A stretch of 32,157 bases of DNA from Spirochaetaceae bacterium. GTDB lineage: Bacteria > Spirochaetota > Spirochaetia > DSM-27196 > SLAA01. Of the stretch, positions 15,698-23,617 are shown one piece after another. Within the stretch, counting starts at the first letter, position 1. Each line of letters starts with the position of its first letter. The DNA is taken from assembly GCA_003552665.1 (NCBI GenBank), contig PUNW01000220.1, forward strand, positions 1 to 32,157, written 5' to 3'. Both the position numbers and the translations under genes were made by a program. Under the pieces are notes generated by a model. That model was given only the letters and a program-made list of their open reading frames with translations, made no database searches and was not told the DNA's origin.

Positions 15698-17050
15698 ATG
15701 TCGATCGACGAACTGCATCAGAGGATTCGCGCCACCCGTACACAGGATCTCGAGACCTTATGCGAGCTCGTACGCCGGCCGAGTATCAGTACCCGGGGTG
15801 AAGGCATCGAGGAATGCGCTTCGCACCTGAAGGACATCATGACACAGGCCGGTATTGGCGCACGGGTGTACGAAACCGTAGGGAACCCGGTGGTGTTCGG
15901 GGAGGTCGCGGCCGGGGCCGAGGGTATGCCGACGGTGTTGTTCTACGGTCATTACGACGTGCAACCGCCAGAGCCGCTCGACGAATGGCTCTCACCGCCG
16001 TTCTCACCCACCGTGCGAAACGGGCGCCTCTACGGTCGCGGCACCGGCGACAACAAGGGCCAGCTGCTGACGCACATCCTCGCGGTGCGGTCGTATCTGC
16101 AGACCACCGGCACGGTCCCGATCAACGTCAAGTTCCTGTTTGAAGGCGAGGAAGAGACCGGAAGTCCGTCCTTAACCGAGTTCGTAACAACCAACCGCGA
16201 GCTGCTCGCCGCGGATCTGGTACTGACCTCCGACGGGCCGATGCACGAAAGCGGCGCTCCGCAGGTGGTGTTCGGAGTCCGCGGCATCATGAACATGGAG
16301 CTGCGCCTTTGCACCGCCAGGAGCGACAATCACTCCGGCAACCGCGGAGGCGTGATCCCGAATGCGGCATGGGAGCTGGTGGAGCTCCTGCGGACAATGC
16401 GAAGCCCCGACGGTGAGGTCACGATCGAGGGCTTCTACGACGACGTAGTGCCGCCGAGCCAGTACGAGCTTCAGATGCTCGACAGGCTGCCCTACGATCC
16501 GAGCGCGCTCGCCGCGGTATACGGCGTGGAGCGCCTTGACCTCGAAAAGACCGAGTTCTATCGCAATCTGATGTTTCGTCCCACGCTCACGATCAACGGC
16601 CTCTCGGGCGGCTATAGCGGAGCCGGCACAAAGACGATTATCCCCGGTGCCGCTTCCGCCAAACTCGATGTTCGCCTGGTGCGCGACCAGAAACCGCACG
16701 ACATATTCGCCAAGATCGAGCGTCATATCCGCACACATAACCCCCGCGCTGAGCTGATCCCTCAGGAGGAAGACATGCTGCCGTCGCGCACCTCGGCCGA
16801 ACTGCCGATCTCACAGGCGGTAATCGCAGCGGTCGAGCAAGCGTTCGGCCGGCGGCCTTTTGTGTTGCCGTCGATGGGAGGAAGTCTGCCGGACTACGTC
16901 TGGACCAAACGGCTGGGCGTGCCCTCGATCATGGTGCCGTACGCGAACGCCGACGAAGCGAACCACGCGCCGAACGAGAACATAGCACTCGAGTGCTTCT
17001 ACAACGGAATCCACTGCTCGGCTCACATCATGCACGAACTGCAGAAGTAA
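15698..17050 (+). CDS. M20-family metallopeptidase (dipeptidase / ArgE-DapE-type deacylase)
   Basis: A 450-residue zinc-dependent exo- or dipeptidase of the M20 family. Metal and catalytic residues are in place: His85 in GHYDVQPP, bridging Asp118 in GRGTGDNKGQ, the general base and ligand Glu pair in EGEEETGS (about 151-152), Asp179 in LTSDGP, and His423 in NHAPNE. The lid (dimerisation) domain lies between about 190 and 330, including DNHSGNRGG. The acids are typical of CNDP/PepV-like dipeptidases, which cleave dipeptides or acylated amino acids in the cytoplasm. The gene stands alone, with tenA before it and a fossil after it. The AGCGAGGG site before the ATG is modest. The substrate is not predictable. 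Confidence 0.92.
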   Translation: MSIDELHQRIRATRTQDLETLCELVRRPSISTRGEGIEECASHLKDIMTQAGIGARVYETVGNPVVFGEVAAGAEGMPTVLFYGHYDVQPPEPLDEWLSPPFSPTVRNGRLYGRGTGDNKGQLLTHILAVRSYLQTTGTVPINVKFLFEGEEETGSPSLTEFVTTNRELLAADLVLTSDGPMHESGAPQVVFGVRGIMNMELRLCTARSDNHSGNRGGVIPNAAWELVELLRTMRSPDGEVTIEGFYDDVVPPSQYELQMLDRLPYDPSALAAVYGVERLDLEKTEFYRNLMFRPTLTINGLSGGYSGAGTKTIIPGAASAKLDVRLVRDQKPHDIFAKIERHIRTHNPRAELIPQEEDMLPSRTSAELPISQAVIAAVEQAFGRRPFVLPSMGGSLPDYVWTKRLGVPSIMVPYANADEANHAPNENIALECFYNGIHCSAHIMHELQK

Positions 17051-17265
17051 CGCCGGGCACCGTTTATCGGTATTGCTTCGGCGATCGCGACCGACCGGCG
17101 GTGTCGTCGGCGCTTTCAAGCCGCCTGGTCAGATCGCTATCACGGAGTGTCGACAAGCGAATGATCGATGCCGGACGCCTGCGTCATATCGCCGGACCCG
17201 TCAGAGCCGAACAGCCTGATTTCCTCCGAGCCCTAAGGGTAAGAGCCATGGAGCCCCGCAGGCTG

Positions 17266-17741
17266 TCAGTCATGGAAGCCTAAGATATCCCGGACTTCCC
17301 CTTCTGTGAGGCCGGTGATCTCGGCCACGTCAGCCACAGTGAACCCACGATCAAGGAGGCGCCGCGCAGTCTCGGCGCTCATCTCCCGGCGGCCCTCCTG
17401 GCGGCCCTCTCGGCGACCTTCCTGTATACCTTCGTGTTTCAGTCTCTCGGCTGTATTCACCACTCGCTCCTTAATTGACTCCTTGATAAACTCCGTCTCC
17501 AGCAAACGGTTGATCATCTCGATGAGCTCATTCGGCTCGTACGGCGTGGCGGCGAACATATATAATTGTAGAATACAAAACCCGCGTGTTCCACCAACAC
17601 TCTGCCCACCGTTGACGCAAGTCGGTCAAGAGCAGCGATAAGCGCTTCCGGACGGGCGAACTCAAGCAGACTGCGCAGAAGCTCAGGGCGGGAGAAGTAG
17701 GAGCGGAAGAACTCGTCGTGGGGATGTTTTGGAATCTTCAT
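17266..17741 (-). pseudogene. Rpn-family recombination-promoting nuclease, core deleted and frameshifted
   Basis: The start, MKIPKHPHDEFFRSYFSRPE (from 17741), is the N-terminus typical of Rpn/YhgA-like PD-(D/E)XK proteins. In another frame from about 17559 the family tail follows: FAATPYEPNELIEMINRLLE, AERLKHEGIQEGRREGRQEG, and a final RGFTVADVAEITGLTEGEVR. The whole gene spans about 475 bases, whereas intact members have 250-330 residues. The central nuclease core with its catalytic acids and the EHQS-type motif is missing. The two parts overlap in different frames near 17514-17560, so a deletion with a frameshift is the simplest explanation. Rpn genes multiply and decay readily. It is unlikely to make a functional nuclease. 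Confidence 0.8.
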
Positions 17742-17874
17742 CGTGTTCGCGGCTGCCTTCTCAACCTACTACTACCGGGGTTGCGGGCTCCGTGTTTCGC
17801 TAAATGCCGCCACTATTGAAAAACCCTGTCGCTCTGGTTTGTGTCGCGGCCCTCATGTAGAGTAGGATCGGGAT

Positions 17875-19578
17875 ATGGCAAAGATCATCCAATTCCCAGG
17901 AGGCGACTCCCGCAACCACGGCAACAATCATGATCACAGCCATCATGATAATCACGACCATCATGATCACGGCCATCGTGAGAACCGGCACGAGTCGCCG
18001 TTCCCACACAGCCGCTATCCGAACCTCATGATGTTCGACCTTGGGTTGTCCGACCGTCAGGTAGAGATGCTTGTCTCCGGTGACCCAGCTTCCCGGCGTA
18101 CAATCGTTGAGATCGCGCCGGAGCTCACCGAAGCCGACCTCGCGTCTGTTCCCATGCTGCGTTACGCCGATGGCCTTCTCAGTGCCGTTTACGACAATGA
18201 ACCGGTCAAGCTGACTGCCAAAGGCTATCTGCCGAGAGCGATGGTCAAGGCGCTCATGGAGGGGGCGTTTGCTGATGCCGAGCCGTTAAGCGCTCGCGTG
18301 AACCGGGAAGGCGACACCGTGATGCTCTCCTGGACTCGCCGGCTGTGTCAGTTTGGAGGGTTGCTATCAGTTCGAAGCGGCGAGTTGCGCCTTACAAAGG
18401 CCGGTCGAGCTGCGGTGGAAGCATCGAACTATTCGGAGATCTACCGGCTGCTGCTTGAGTGCCACCTTCGTAAACCGCAGATGCTCGACGCATTTGATCG
18501 CTACGACGACGGAGGCGCCATCGGACGCAGTCTACCGTTTTTGCTGTTCGCCGCGCGGGACAGTAACCACAGCTTTCTCTATGAGGAGGATTTCGCCCTA
18601 CTCCTGTACGCGGTGCACCCCAATATCAGGTTCATCCTCGAAGAGCTCAACCGCGCCGTCACACTCAAGATGTTCAGGCGCTTCGGCGTTCCGTTCGGAT
18701 TGTTTTCGCCGGGGCCTTCGTTCACTCCACCGGTCCATACTGGAAAGCAGTACCGCGACCACTTCGGCCGCTGGGAGCGAACACCGATATTCGAGCGCGT
18801 GTTCCGCTGGCATACCGAACCGCCGCCGCGCGGTGTAATGAGCCCGGAGCAGGCTGCCGTCCATTGGATGAACGCAGCCCACGAGACCGGCGTTGAGGGC
18901 GACGACGCGATCGGCTGGTACGTGGAACGCTACTGCATGCGCGCGATCGAACGCTGCCCGGAGGACCCGGATGCCTACGTTGTTTGGGCACGGTTACACC
19001 CCGAGGAGCCCGAAACCGCGCTTGCAATCATCGAGCACGGACTATCCGCGTCGGCCGGACGTGCTCCGGATATGCCGGAAGGCATGAGCCCGTGGAGCGA
19101 CCACGAGTTTCGCGACGTCATGAGGCTGCACTTCCAGCGGGCCGAAACGCTTGCGAAGCTCAAGCGCTACGAGGAGGCGGCCGCCGAGTACGAGTGGCTG
19201 CTTGAGCTGGATCCATACGACGCAGTTGGCGCTGCCGACTGCTATGTGCCGTTGCTGATCTTAGACGGCCGGTACGACAAAGCCGAAGAACTCCTGCGTT
19301 CACGCACCCGTGAAGATGACTGCTTTGCGGCGTGGAATCGGGTGCTCGCCGCCTACGCCCGTGGGGACCGGGAGGCCGCACGCGCACGACTCAAGCAGGC
19401 GCTGCAGATCAACCCGTACGTGCCTCAGTGTCTGCTCGACCGTGTACGGGAGTCAATGCCGAGTCGATACGTCCCCGGCGACATCAGCGAGGCAATCGTC
19501 TACGAGAACCTCTCGTTCTCCGCCTGGAAAGCGGTCAAGGGCGCACGCGAATGGCTGAAACGAAACGTCCCCGACTGA
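17875..19578 (+). CDS. Unknown protein with His-rich N-terminus and C-terminal TPR-like (ST7-like) region
   Basis: A 567-residue soluble protein, with no signal peptide or membrane span. Residues 15-39 contain eleven His mixed with Asp and Asn (HDHSHHDNHDHHDHGH), a likely metal-binding tail like those of nickel or zinc proteins. The middle (about 110-190) contains two winged-helix-like pieces (LTAKGYLPRAMVKAL and LRLTKAGRAAVE). From about 420 there are TPR-like helices (RAETLAKLKRYEEAAAEYEW and LLELDP, then LAAYARGDREAARARLKQAL). The end, NPYVPQCLLD with YVPGDISEAIVYENLSFSAW, resembles the tail of ST7-type TPR proteins. I do not know its function. The ATG at 17875 has a weak site (AGGATCGGG). 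It precedes a second large helical protein with a promoter of its own. A scaffold or metal-linked regulatory role is only a guess. Confidence 0.75.
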   Translation: MAKIIQFPGGDSRNHGNNHDHSHHDNHDHHDHGHRENRHESPFPHSRYPNLMMFDLGLSDRQVEMLVSGDPASRRTIVEIAPELTEADLASVPMLRYADGLLSAVYDNEPVKLTAKGYLPRAMVKALMEGAFADAEPLSARVNREGDTVMLSWTRRLCQFGGLLSVRSGELRLTKAGRAAVEASNYSEIYRLLLECHLRKPQMLDAFDRYDDGGAIGRSLPFLLFAARDSNHSFLYEEDFALLLYAVHPNIRFILEELNRAVTLKMFRRFGVPFGLFSPGPSFTPPVHTGKQYRDHFGRWERTPIFERVFRWHTEPPPRGVMSPEQAAVHWMNAAHETGVEGDDAIGWYVERYCMRAIERCPEDPDAYVVWARLHPEEPETALAIIEHGLSASAGRAPDMPEGMSPWSDHEFRDVMRLHFQRAETLAKLKRYEEAAAEYEWLLELDPYDAVGAADCYVPLLILDGRYDKAEELLRSRTREDDCFAAWNRVLAAYARGDREAARARLKQALQINPYVPQCLLDRVRESMPSRYVPGDISEAIVYENLSFSAWKAVKGAREWLKRNVPD

Positions 19579-19668
19579 AAGTGGGGCCGGAGATTGTGCT
19601 GCCGCACCGTAGGCATCTGCAAGCGTGCATGTCGATCACATTGCTTTCTGGAACAACACCCCGCGGCG

Positions 19669-19698
19669 TTGAGCCGTACCCAAGCGTCGGCCTATACT
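19669..19698 (+). promoter_or_regulatory. Promoter of the 603-residue TPR-like protein gene
   Basis: TTGAGC (19669-19674), 18 bases and TATACT (19693-19698). The predicted start near 19705 gives a leader of about 46 bases that includes the strong GGAGGAGT site before the ATG at 19751. Confidence 0.65.
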
Positions 19699-19750
19699 CC
19701 TGAGCCGTAGTCGTCGCCGGATCGGCACCGGCGTGTTTGGAGGAGTACTG

Positions 19751-21562
19751 ATGACAGCTCGCAAACCCCTTGCCTTTAAGCCGTTTTGTGAGGCACTCGA
19801 ACAGCATTGCCGCACGCTCTCGTACGACGAACTGGTTGAACTGGTGATCGCCCTCGGAGCCCGAGTGCGCCCCGGCGAGCGGCACGCGTTTCTCGAGGAG
19901 GTGGGCAGTCTGGCCGACCCCGCCGCGCTGGAGGTCGATCCCGGATCGTTAGCCGCGAAAGCCGAGAGCTTTGCGCAGGAGCTGCAGACCCGTTGGGAGG
20001 CGATCGCCGACGGCAGCTACTGGGAGTTGTACGGCGACGAAGAACTCGAGATTTCGGGCCGCTATTATCGCGACCCATTTGACGTGCCGGCTATTACCGA
20101 AGAGCACTGGGCAAGACTGCTCGAGCTGTTCGCAGAGGCAGATTCGCTGTTCGCCGACGGCAGCCTTGAGGATGCCCGCAGAGCGTACGAACCGCTCATC
20201 TCTCTGTTTCGACGCGGAGACGATCTCCCGTTTCACGCCTACGCATCCGACGACCCAGAGAAACTCGATCTCCGGGAAACGCGGGCACGCTACGCGCGCT
20301 GCGTATACGAGACCGCTCCGCTCGAGAGTCGCTTAGAGCGCACCCTTTGGGCGATGGAAGCGACCGTACAGTCTCCGTTCGCCGATCTGGCCCTGTCCGA
20401 TTCCTACCCCACCTTCACTGAGATGGCTGAAGCCCGGCGCGCCGAGCTACCCGATAGGGAGAGCTTTCTGCAGAGCTGGAGAGAGCGGTTGCACGAAGAA
20501 GTCGGTGTTTCGGCCCGAGCGCAGGCCCTGTTTCTGGAGGCCGTGGAGCTCACCGAGGGTGAGCCGGGGCTGCAGCGAGTGGCGCGCGAGTGGTGGCCCG
20601 GGCGGCCGCTTGCTTATCGGTACTGGATTGAGTATCTCCGCAACCGCGAGCGCCGGCTGGAGGCGGTCCACGCCGCCCGGGAGGTGCTGCGACTGGAGGA
20701 CACCGGTTCTGCGAACGAAGCCTTTGATTCCCGTGACCGCCGAAGCGTGAGAAGATATGCCGCAGAGACACTCGTGCATGTAGGGCGGCAGCTGCAGGAC
20801 GATGAGATCGTGCTCGAAGGCCGTAGGGCCCTGTTCTTACTCGAGCGCTCCGAAGAATCGCTGGCCAATTTGCTGCAGGCAGCCGAGACGCTCGACCGTC
20901 GAGAGATCGAGCTTAAGCAGGCGATTGATATCCTCGCGGCCGGTAAGCAGCGCCACAACGCCACGCATGTGAAGGCGCTCATAATTGCCGGACGGTTGGG
21001 TGACACATTTGCGATCGCGCGTTCCGGGAAATCGGTCGGCTGGTCATACTCCGATTGCGCTATGGGCCTGTGTTTCGCGGCCATACTCGCCCACAGCGCC
21101 GACCGGGATGCCCGACGCGCAGGCGGGGGCGGTGCCGGTACTCCCACAATCAAGCGGCTCCTGGTGGAGTACGCGGAGGCTCCACACCCCTTCATCGATC
21201 CTGAGGTTAAGACCTCCTCCGACGAAGAAGCAGACCGGCCCAATAGCTATCTCGTACAGGTGATCTTTGAAGGGCTGACGCAGGCCGGGCTCGGCCGGGA
21301 AACCGCTGCGTCGTATCTGCGGTGGGCCGAGAAGGTTGGCCGCGCACGGGTCGATCACATTGTTTCCGAGAAGCACCGTGGGGCGTATCGGCGCGCCGCT
21401 GAGACCCTGGTAGCGCTTGGAGAATACTATGCCGCAACGGCTCGACCGGACTCGGCAGCTGCCTTGATTCAAGAGTACCGTGAACGCTTCAACCGGCACA
21501 TCGCGTTTAAGCGGGAGCTCCGCGAGGTTCTTTCGGAAAGCGGACTCATAACGGACCTGTGA
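19751..21562 (+). CDS. Unknown helical-repeat protein (tail resembles SWIM-associated TPR proteins)
   Basis: A 603-residue soluble, strongly acidic, helix-rich protein. The start at 19751 is chosen for the GGAGGAG site eight bases upstream. I recognise no catalytic motif. Helical repeats are visible around 270-420 (AVHAAREVLRLE, EEIVL-like and LLQAAETLDRREIELKQAI). The end, IVSEKHRGAYRRAAETLVAL with GEYYAAT and YRERFNRHIAFKRELREVL, resembles the C-terminal tails of SWIM zinc-finger proteins, but the CxC...CxH zinc motif is absent. It may be the product of a repeat-protein family that lost or never had the SWIM finger. It lies 172 bases behind the His-rich TPR gene, with its own promoter, so a functional link is possible but unproven. 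Its stop codon directly abuts a foreign DUF4143 fragment. Confidence 0.72.
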   Translation: MTARKPLAFKPFCEALEQHCRTLSYDELVELVIALGARVRPGERHAFLEEVGSLADPAALEVDPGSLAAKAESFAQELQTRWEAIADGSYWELYGDEELEISGRYYRDPFDVPAITEEHWARLLELFAEADSLFADGSLEDARRAYEPLISLFRRGDDLPFHAYASDDPEKLDLRETRARYARCVYETAPLESRLERTLWAMEATVQSPFADLALSDSYPTFTEMAEARRAELPDRESFLQSWRERLHEEVGVSARAQALFLEAVELTEGEPGLQRVAREWWPGRPLAYRYWIEYLRNRERRLEAVHAAREVLRLEDTGSANEAFDSRDRRSVRRYAAETLVHVGRQLQDDEIVLEGRRALFLLERSEESLANLLQAAETLDRREIELKQAIDILAAGKQRHNATHVKALIIAGRLGDTFAIARSGKSVGWSYSDCAMGLCFAAILAHSADRDARRAGGGGAGTPTIKRLLVEYAEAPHPFIDPEVKTSSDEEADRPNSYLVQVIFEGLTQAGLGRETAASYLRWAEKVGRARVDHIVSEKHRGAYRRAAETLVALGEYYAATARPDSAAALIQEYRERFNRHIAFKRELREVLSESGLITDL

Positions 21563-21987
21563 TCAAGTCACCGAAGCTCTACTTTGTCGACGCCGGCTTA
21601 GCTGCCTATCTTCTGTCGATCCATGAGCCCGAACAGGTTCAAACCCATCCGTTGCGTGGACCGCTGTTCGAGACCGCAGTGGTCTCGGAGTATCTCAAAC
21701 AGTCCTGCAACTACCGCCCCAAACTGCGGCTTAGCTACTGGCGCGAGCGCTCCGGTCAGGAGGTCGACCTGATTCTGGAAACCTCGCAGGGCCTCACTCC
21801 CGTTGAGATCAAAAGCGGAGCTACCGTGACGCGAGAAATGTTCCGAAGCCTTCGACGGTGGACGGAGGTCGCGGGAGCGGAATCATCCACCCCCACCCTC
21901 GTGTACGGCGGCAGTCCGGGAGAGAAGCGCAGCGACATAACGGTTCGACCGTGGCATTCACCTCTCATATTTCAGCCCGGCAACTGA
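21559..21987 (+). pseudogene. C-terminal fragment of an AAA ATPase with DUF4143 domain
   Basis: The frame reads IKSPKLYFVDAGLAAYLL, LRGPLFETAVVSEYLKQ, SYWRERSGQEVDLILE, TPVEIKSGATVTREMF and ends in ITVRPWHS. This is the C-terminal DUF4143 domain (a PD-(D/E)XK-like fold with E-VDLI and E-K) of the large ATP-binding protein family that starts with an AAA_14 domain. Full members have about 400 residues; here only about 140 remain and the ATPase half is missing. The homology begins within a few bases of the stop codon of the preceding gene. There is no SD of its own, so it is a remnant rather than a short gene. Confidence 0.82.
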
Positions 21988-22150
21988 CAGTCGCGCGGCA
22001 TCTCGCGGGAACTCGAGATCCAGGTAGGTGGCGGGGATTGTCTCCATGATCTGCCTGGCCAGGGTCGTCTTGCCGCACTGCCGGGGCTCTAAGATTGCCG
22101 CAATTTTCGACCTGTTCAACGCGGTCAGTACTCGGTTACGTTGATTTTGT
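21985..22150 (-). pseudogene. N-terminal AAA_14 fragment, opposite in orientation to the DUF4143 fragment
   Basis: On the minus strand the segment reads RNRVLTALNRSKIAAILEPR, then QCGKTTLARQIMETIPATYL and DLEFPRDAARL, the start of an AAA_14 ATPase. The Walker A sequence is EPRQCGKTT, so the first Gly of GPRQCGKT has become Glu. Homology stops near 21985, right where the DUF4143 fragment on the other strand ends. The frame continues upstream to 22278 without family resemblance. The two pieces lie tail to tail, as after an inversion with loss of the middle of one gene, or from two different genes. Confidence 0.75.
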
Positions 22151-22265
22151 CGTGGAAGCGTCGTAGCGATTTTCAAACCGTCTGAATGGACCACACCCGG
22201 CGTGTACATCGTCCCCAAGACGACTGGAAGCGACGGCAAGCGGGCCTGCGTCTCGTACGAGCGCA

Positions 22266-22574
22266 TCAGGGCGGCCATTGGGTCTGAAACCCCTGTTGGT
22301 CGAAATGCGGATCAAAGGCAAACGCTCTGTCGCACCCGTTGCACCGCATCATCTCGACACAGACCGGGAGTATTTCCACCCCCAGATCCCGCACCGCATC
22401 CATTTTCAGACGGTGCTGCAGGAGCGCCGTCAGCTCAAGGACGATGTAGTTGTGCGTAATCAAACGAGTATCAGCAGATAGCAGAGCTTCCCAGCTCCGG
22501 CCGGCAGCCTCATGGTTCTCATCGTCCCGATCGAAAACCGCGTACAAAGCGGAGGAGTCGAGGAGCACGGTCAC
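22266..22574 (-). pseudogene. PIN-domain protein with an internal deletion
   Basis: The start MTVLLDSSALYAVFDRDDEN, then THNYIVLELTALLQHRL, is a normal PIN N-terminus with Asp6 and Glu47. The end, DRAFAFDPHFDQQGF, is the normal tail. Between ILPVCVE and MMRCNGCDRAF about 40 residues are missing, including the segment that carries the third catalytic acid (the SLVDWVSFEVMRR type). The protein is 102 residues against 135-145 in relatives. The deletion keeps the frame, so a protein may still be made, but the RNase site is probably incomplete. The GTG start at 22574 lacks a clear SD, and no antitoxin gene is recognisable upstream. Confidence 0.75.
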
Positions 22575-22759
22575 ATCCGCGCCCCGTCGGCCCGGGAGCG
22601 CAGCGCATACCCCAAGCTCGCCATCCGGGAGTTCTGCGAAAAACCCTCCCGCCCCGCCCGGTGCACGTGGTCTGGTGGGCGTGGTGTTTTCGGTCGCGTC
22701 GACCGATCTGGTACTGTTTCGGACCCGGATTCCTTAGCGCAAGCCGTTACACTACACTA

Positions 22760-22794
22760 TTGACAGTGCGGTAATTACCACACATAATTACCGC
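22760..22794 (+). promoter_or_regulatory. Promoter and operator of the RHH/PIN toxin-antitoxin operon (leaderless)
   Basis: TTGACA (22760-22765), 17 bases and CATAAT (22783-22788). A perfect inverted repeat, GCGGTAATTA (22768-22777) / TAATTACCGC (22785-22794), covers the spacer and -10; its left part contains the full palindrome GGTAATTACC (22770-22779). The ATG follows at 22795, six bases after the -10, so the mRNA should start at or next to the start codon. This fits autorepression by a ribbon-helix-helix antitoxin. Confidence 0.85.
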
Positions 22795-23064
22795 ATGAGC
22801 CGAGCCAAACATCGAACAAGCTTCGCGCTCGACGAGGCTACAGTTCGGCGGCTCAGGGAGCTGTCGCGCACCTGGAACGTCTCGCAGGCTGAAGTTGTGC
22901 GGCGCGCCGTCCAGATCGCGTCCGACCACCTGGAGTCTCAAGCCGGTGAAGTCCGCGAGCGCCTTGCCGAATACCGCGCCGCAGGCCGCTTGGCGCCCGA
23001 CGAAGCTGACGCGTATCTGCGCCGCGTCGTCGAGGATCGCAGGGACTGGGGTCGCCAACCGTGA
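22795..23064 (+). CDS. Ribbon-helix-helix antitoxin
   Basis: An 89-residue protein. Residues about 7-47 form a ribbon-helix-helix DNA-binding domain: the strand RTSFALDE, helix ATVRRLRELSRTW, and the turn NVSQAEVVRRAVQIA with its conserved S-EVVR pattern. The charged C-terminal tail (ESQAGEVRERLAEY to the end) should wrap the toxin. It would repress its own promoter, where a perfect palindrome overlaps the -10. The gene overlaps the toxin by four bases (GTGA). No SD precedes the ATG, and the -10 box ends six bases before it, so translation is probably leaderless. Confidence 0.88.
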   Translation: MSRAKHRTSFALDEATVRRLRELSRTWNVSQAEVVRRAVQIASDHLESQAGEVRERLAEYRAAGRLAPDEADAYLRRVVEDRRDWGRQP

Positions 23065-23435
23065 TCCTACTCGATACGAACTACCTGATTCGCCTCCTGG
23101 TATCCGGATCCAAGGAGGCACAACAGGTCGATCTCTGGGTGGAAGAGCAGCGGCCGCTATGCACCTTCAGTATCTGCTGGTATGAGTTTGCCTCCGGTCC
23201 GGTGGACACCGAAGGTATTGAGATCGTTTATGCGCTGCTCGATGCCGGTATCCTTCCCTTTGACGTGACAGCCGCGACTGAAGCGTCGCGTCTGTTTAGT
23301 CGAACCGGCCGAAACCGAGGCCTGCGTGTAAATGCCATGATTGCCGCGGCGGCGATCACCGCGGGCGCGCGCCTAGCAACCGGCAACGAGGCGGACTTCC
23401 GCGTGTTCGCCCCGCAGGGGCTCGAGCTCGTCTAG
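23061..23435 (+). CDS. PIN-domain (VapC-like) toxin with an Asn at the third acidic position
   Basis: A 124-residue PIN-domain protein, translationally coupled to the RHH antitoxin by a GTGA overlap. PIN toxins are Mg-dependent RNases that need three or four acidic residues. Asp5 (LLDTNYLIRLL), Glu42 (YEFASG) and Asp112 (GNEADF) are present. In the third motif the sequence is VNAMIAAAAI, with Asn91 where relatives have Asp (DAMIAA type); the codon is AAT, one base from GAT. Activity may therefore be reduced or lost, or the site may tolerate Asn. Length and context otherwise match an intact toxin. Confidence 0.87.
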   Translation: MILLDTNYLIRLLVSGSKEAQQVDLWVEEQRPLCTFSICWYEFASGPVDTEGIEIVYALLDAGILPFDVTAATEASRLFSRTGRNRGLRVNAMIAAAAITAGARLATGNEADFRVFAPQGLELV

Positions 23436-23550
23436 GGGGCGCGATGCTTGATCGCAATCTCCCACGCGGAGCGCTGCCGCAGCGTGGTTCACGGACCCGT
23501 CGGCCGGCCGCCACGTACCGCCCCGGCATTGGCAGCATGCTTCCCGGGGA

Positions 23551-23579
23551 TTGACCGTCCGAGCGTTCGGAAATAGACT
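23551..23579 (+). promoter_or_regulatory. Promoter of the AraC-family regulator gene
   Basis: TTGACC (23551-23556), 17 bases and TAGACT (23574-23579). The start would be near 23586, about 32 bases before the ATG at 23618. The spacer contains the small palindrome CCGA-GCGT-TCGG. Confidence 0.75.
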
Positions 23580-23617
23580 TGGTATCCTTCCGGCCGCGGG
23601 GCGGGAGTCGAGCGAAC

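Noticed and set aside
17941-17995. Repeated CATGATCAC-like units as a possible regulatory repeat or CRISPR-like array
   Set aside because: The units are imperfect codon-level repeats of His and Asp inside a coding frame; there are no spacers of regular length.
17800-18009. Minus-strand frame with a Met/Val/Ile-rich, membrane-like segment
   Set aside because: This is the antisense of the His/Asp-rich tail of the 17875 gene (CAT and GAT repeats read as ATG and ATC); the hydrophobic look is an artefact.
20614-21243. 209-codon minus-strand frame opposite the 603-residue protein
   Set aside because: Ser/Arg-rich composition typical of an antisense shadow; the plus-strand gene has a strong SD and promoter.
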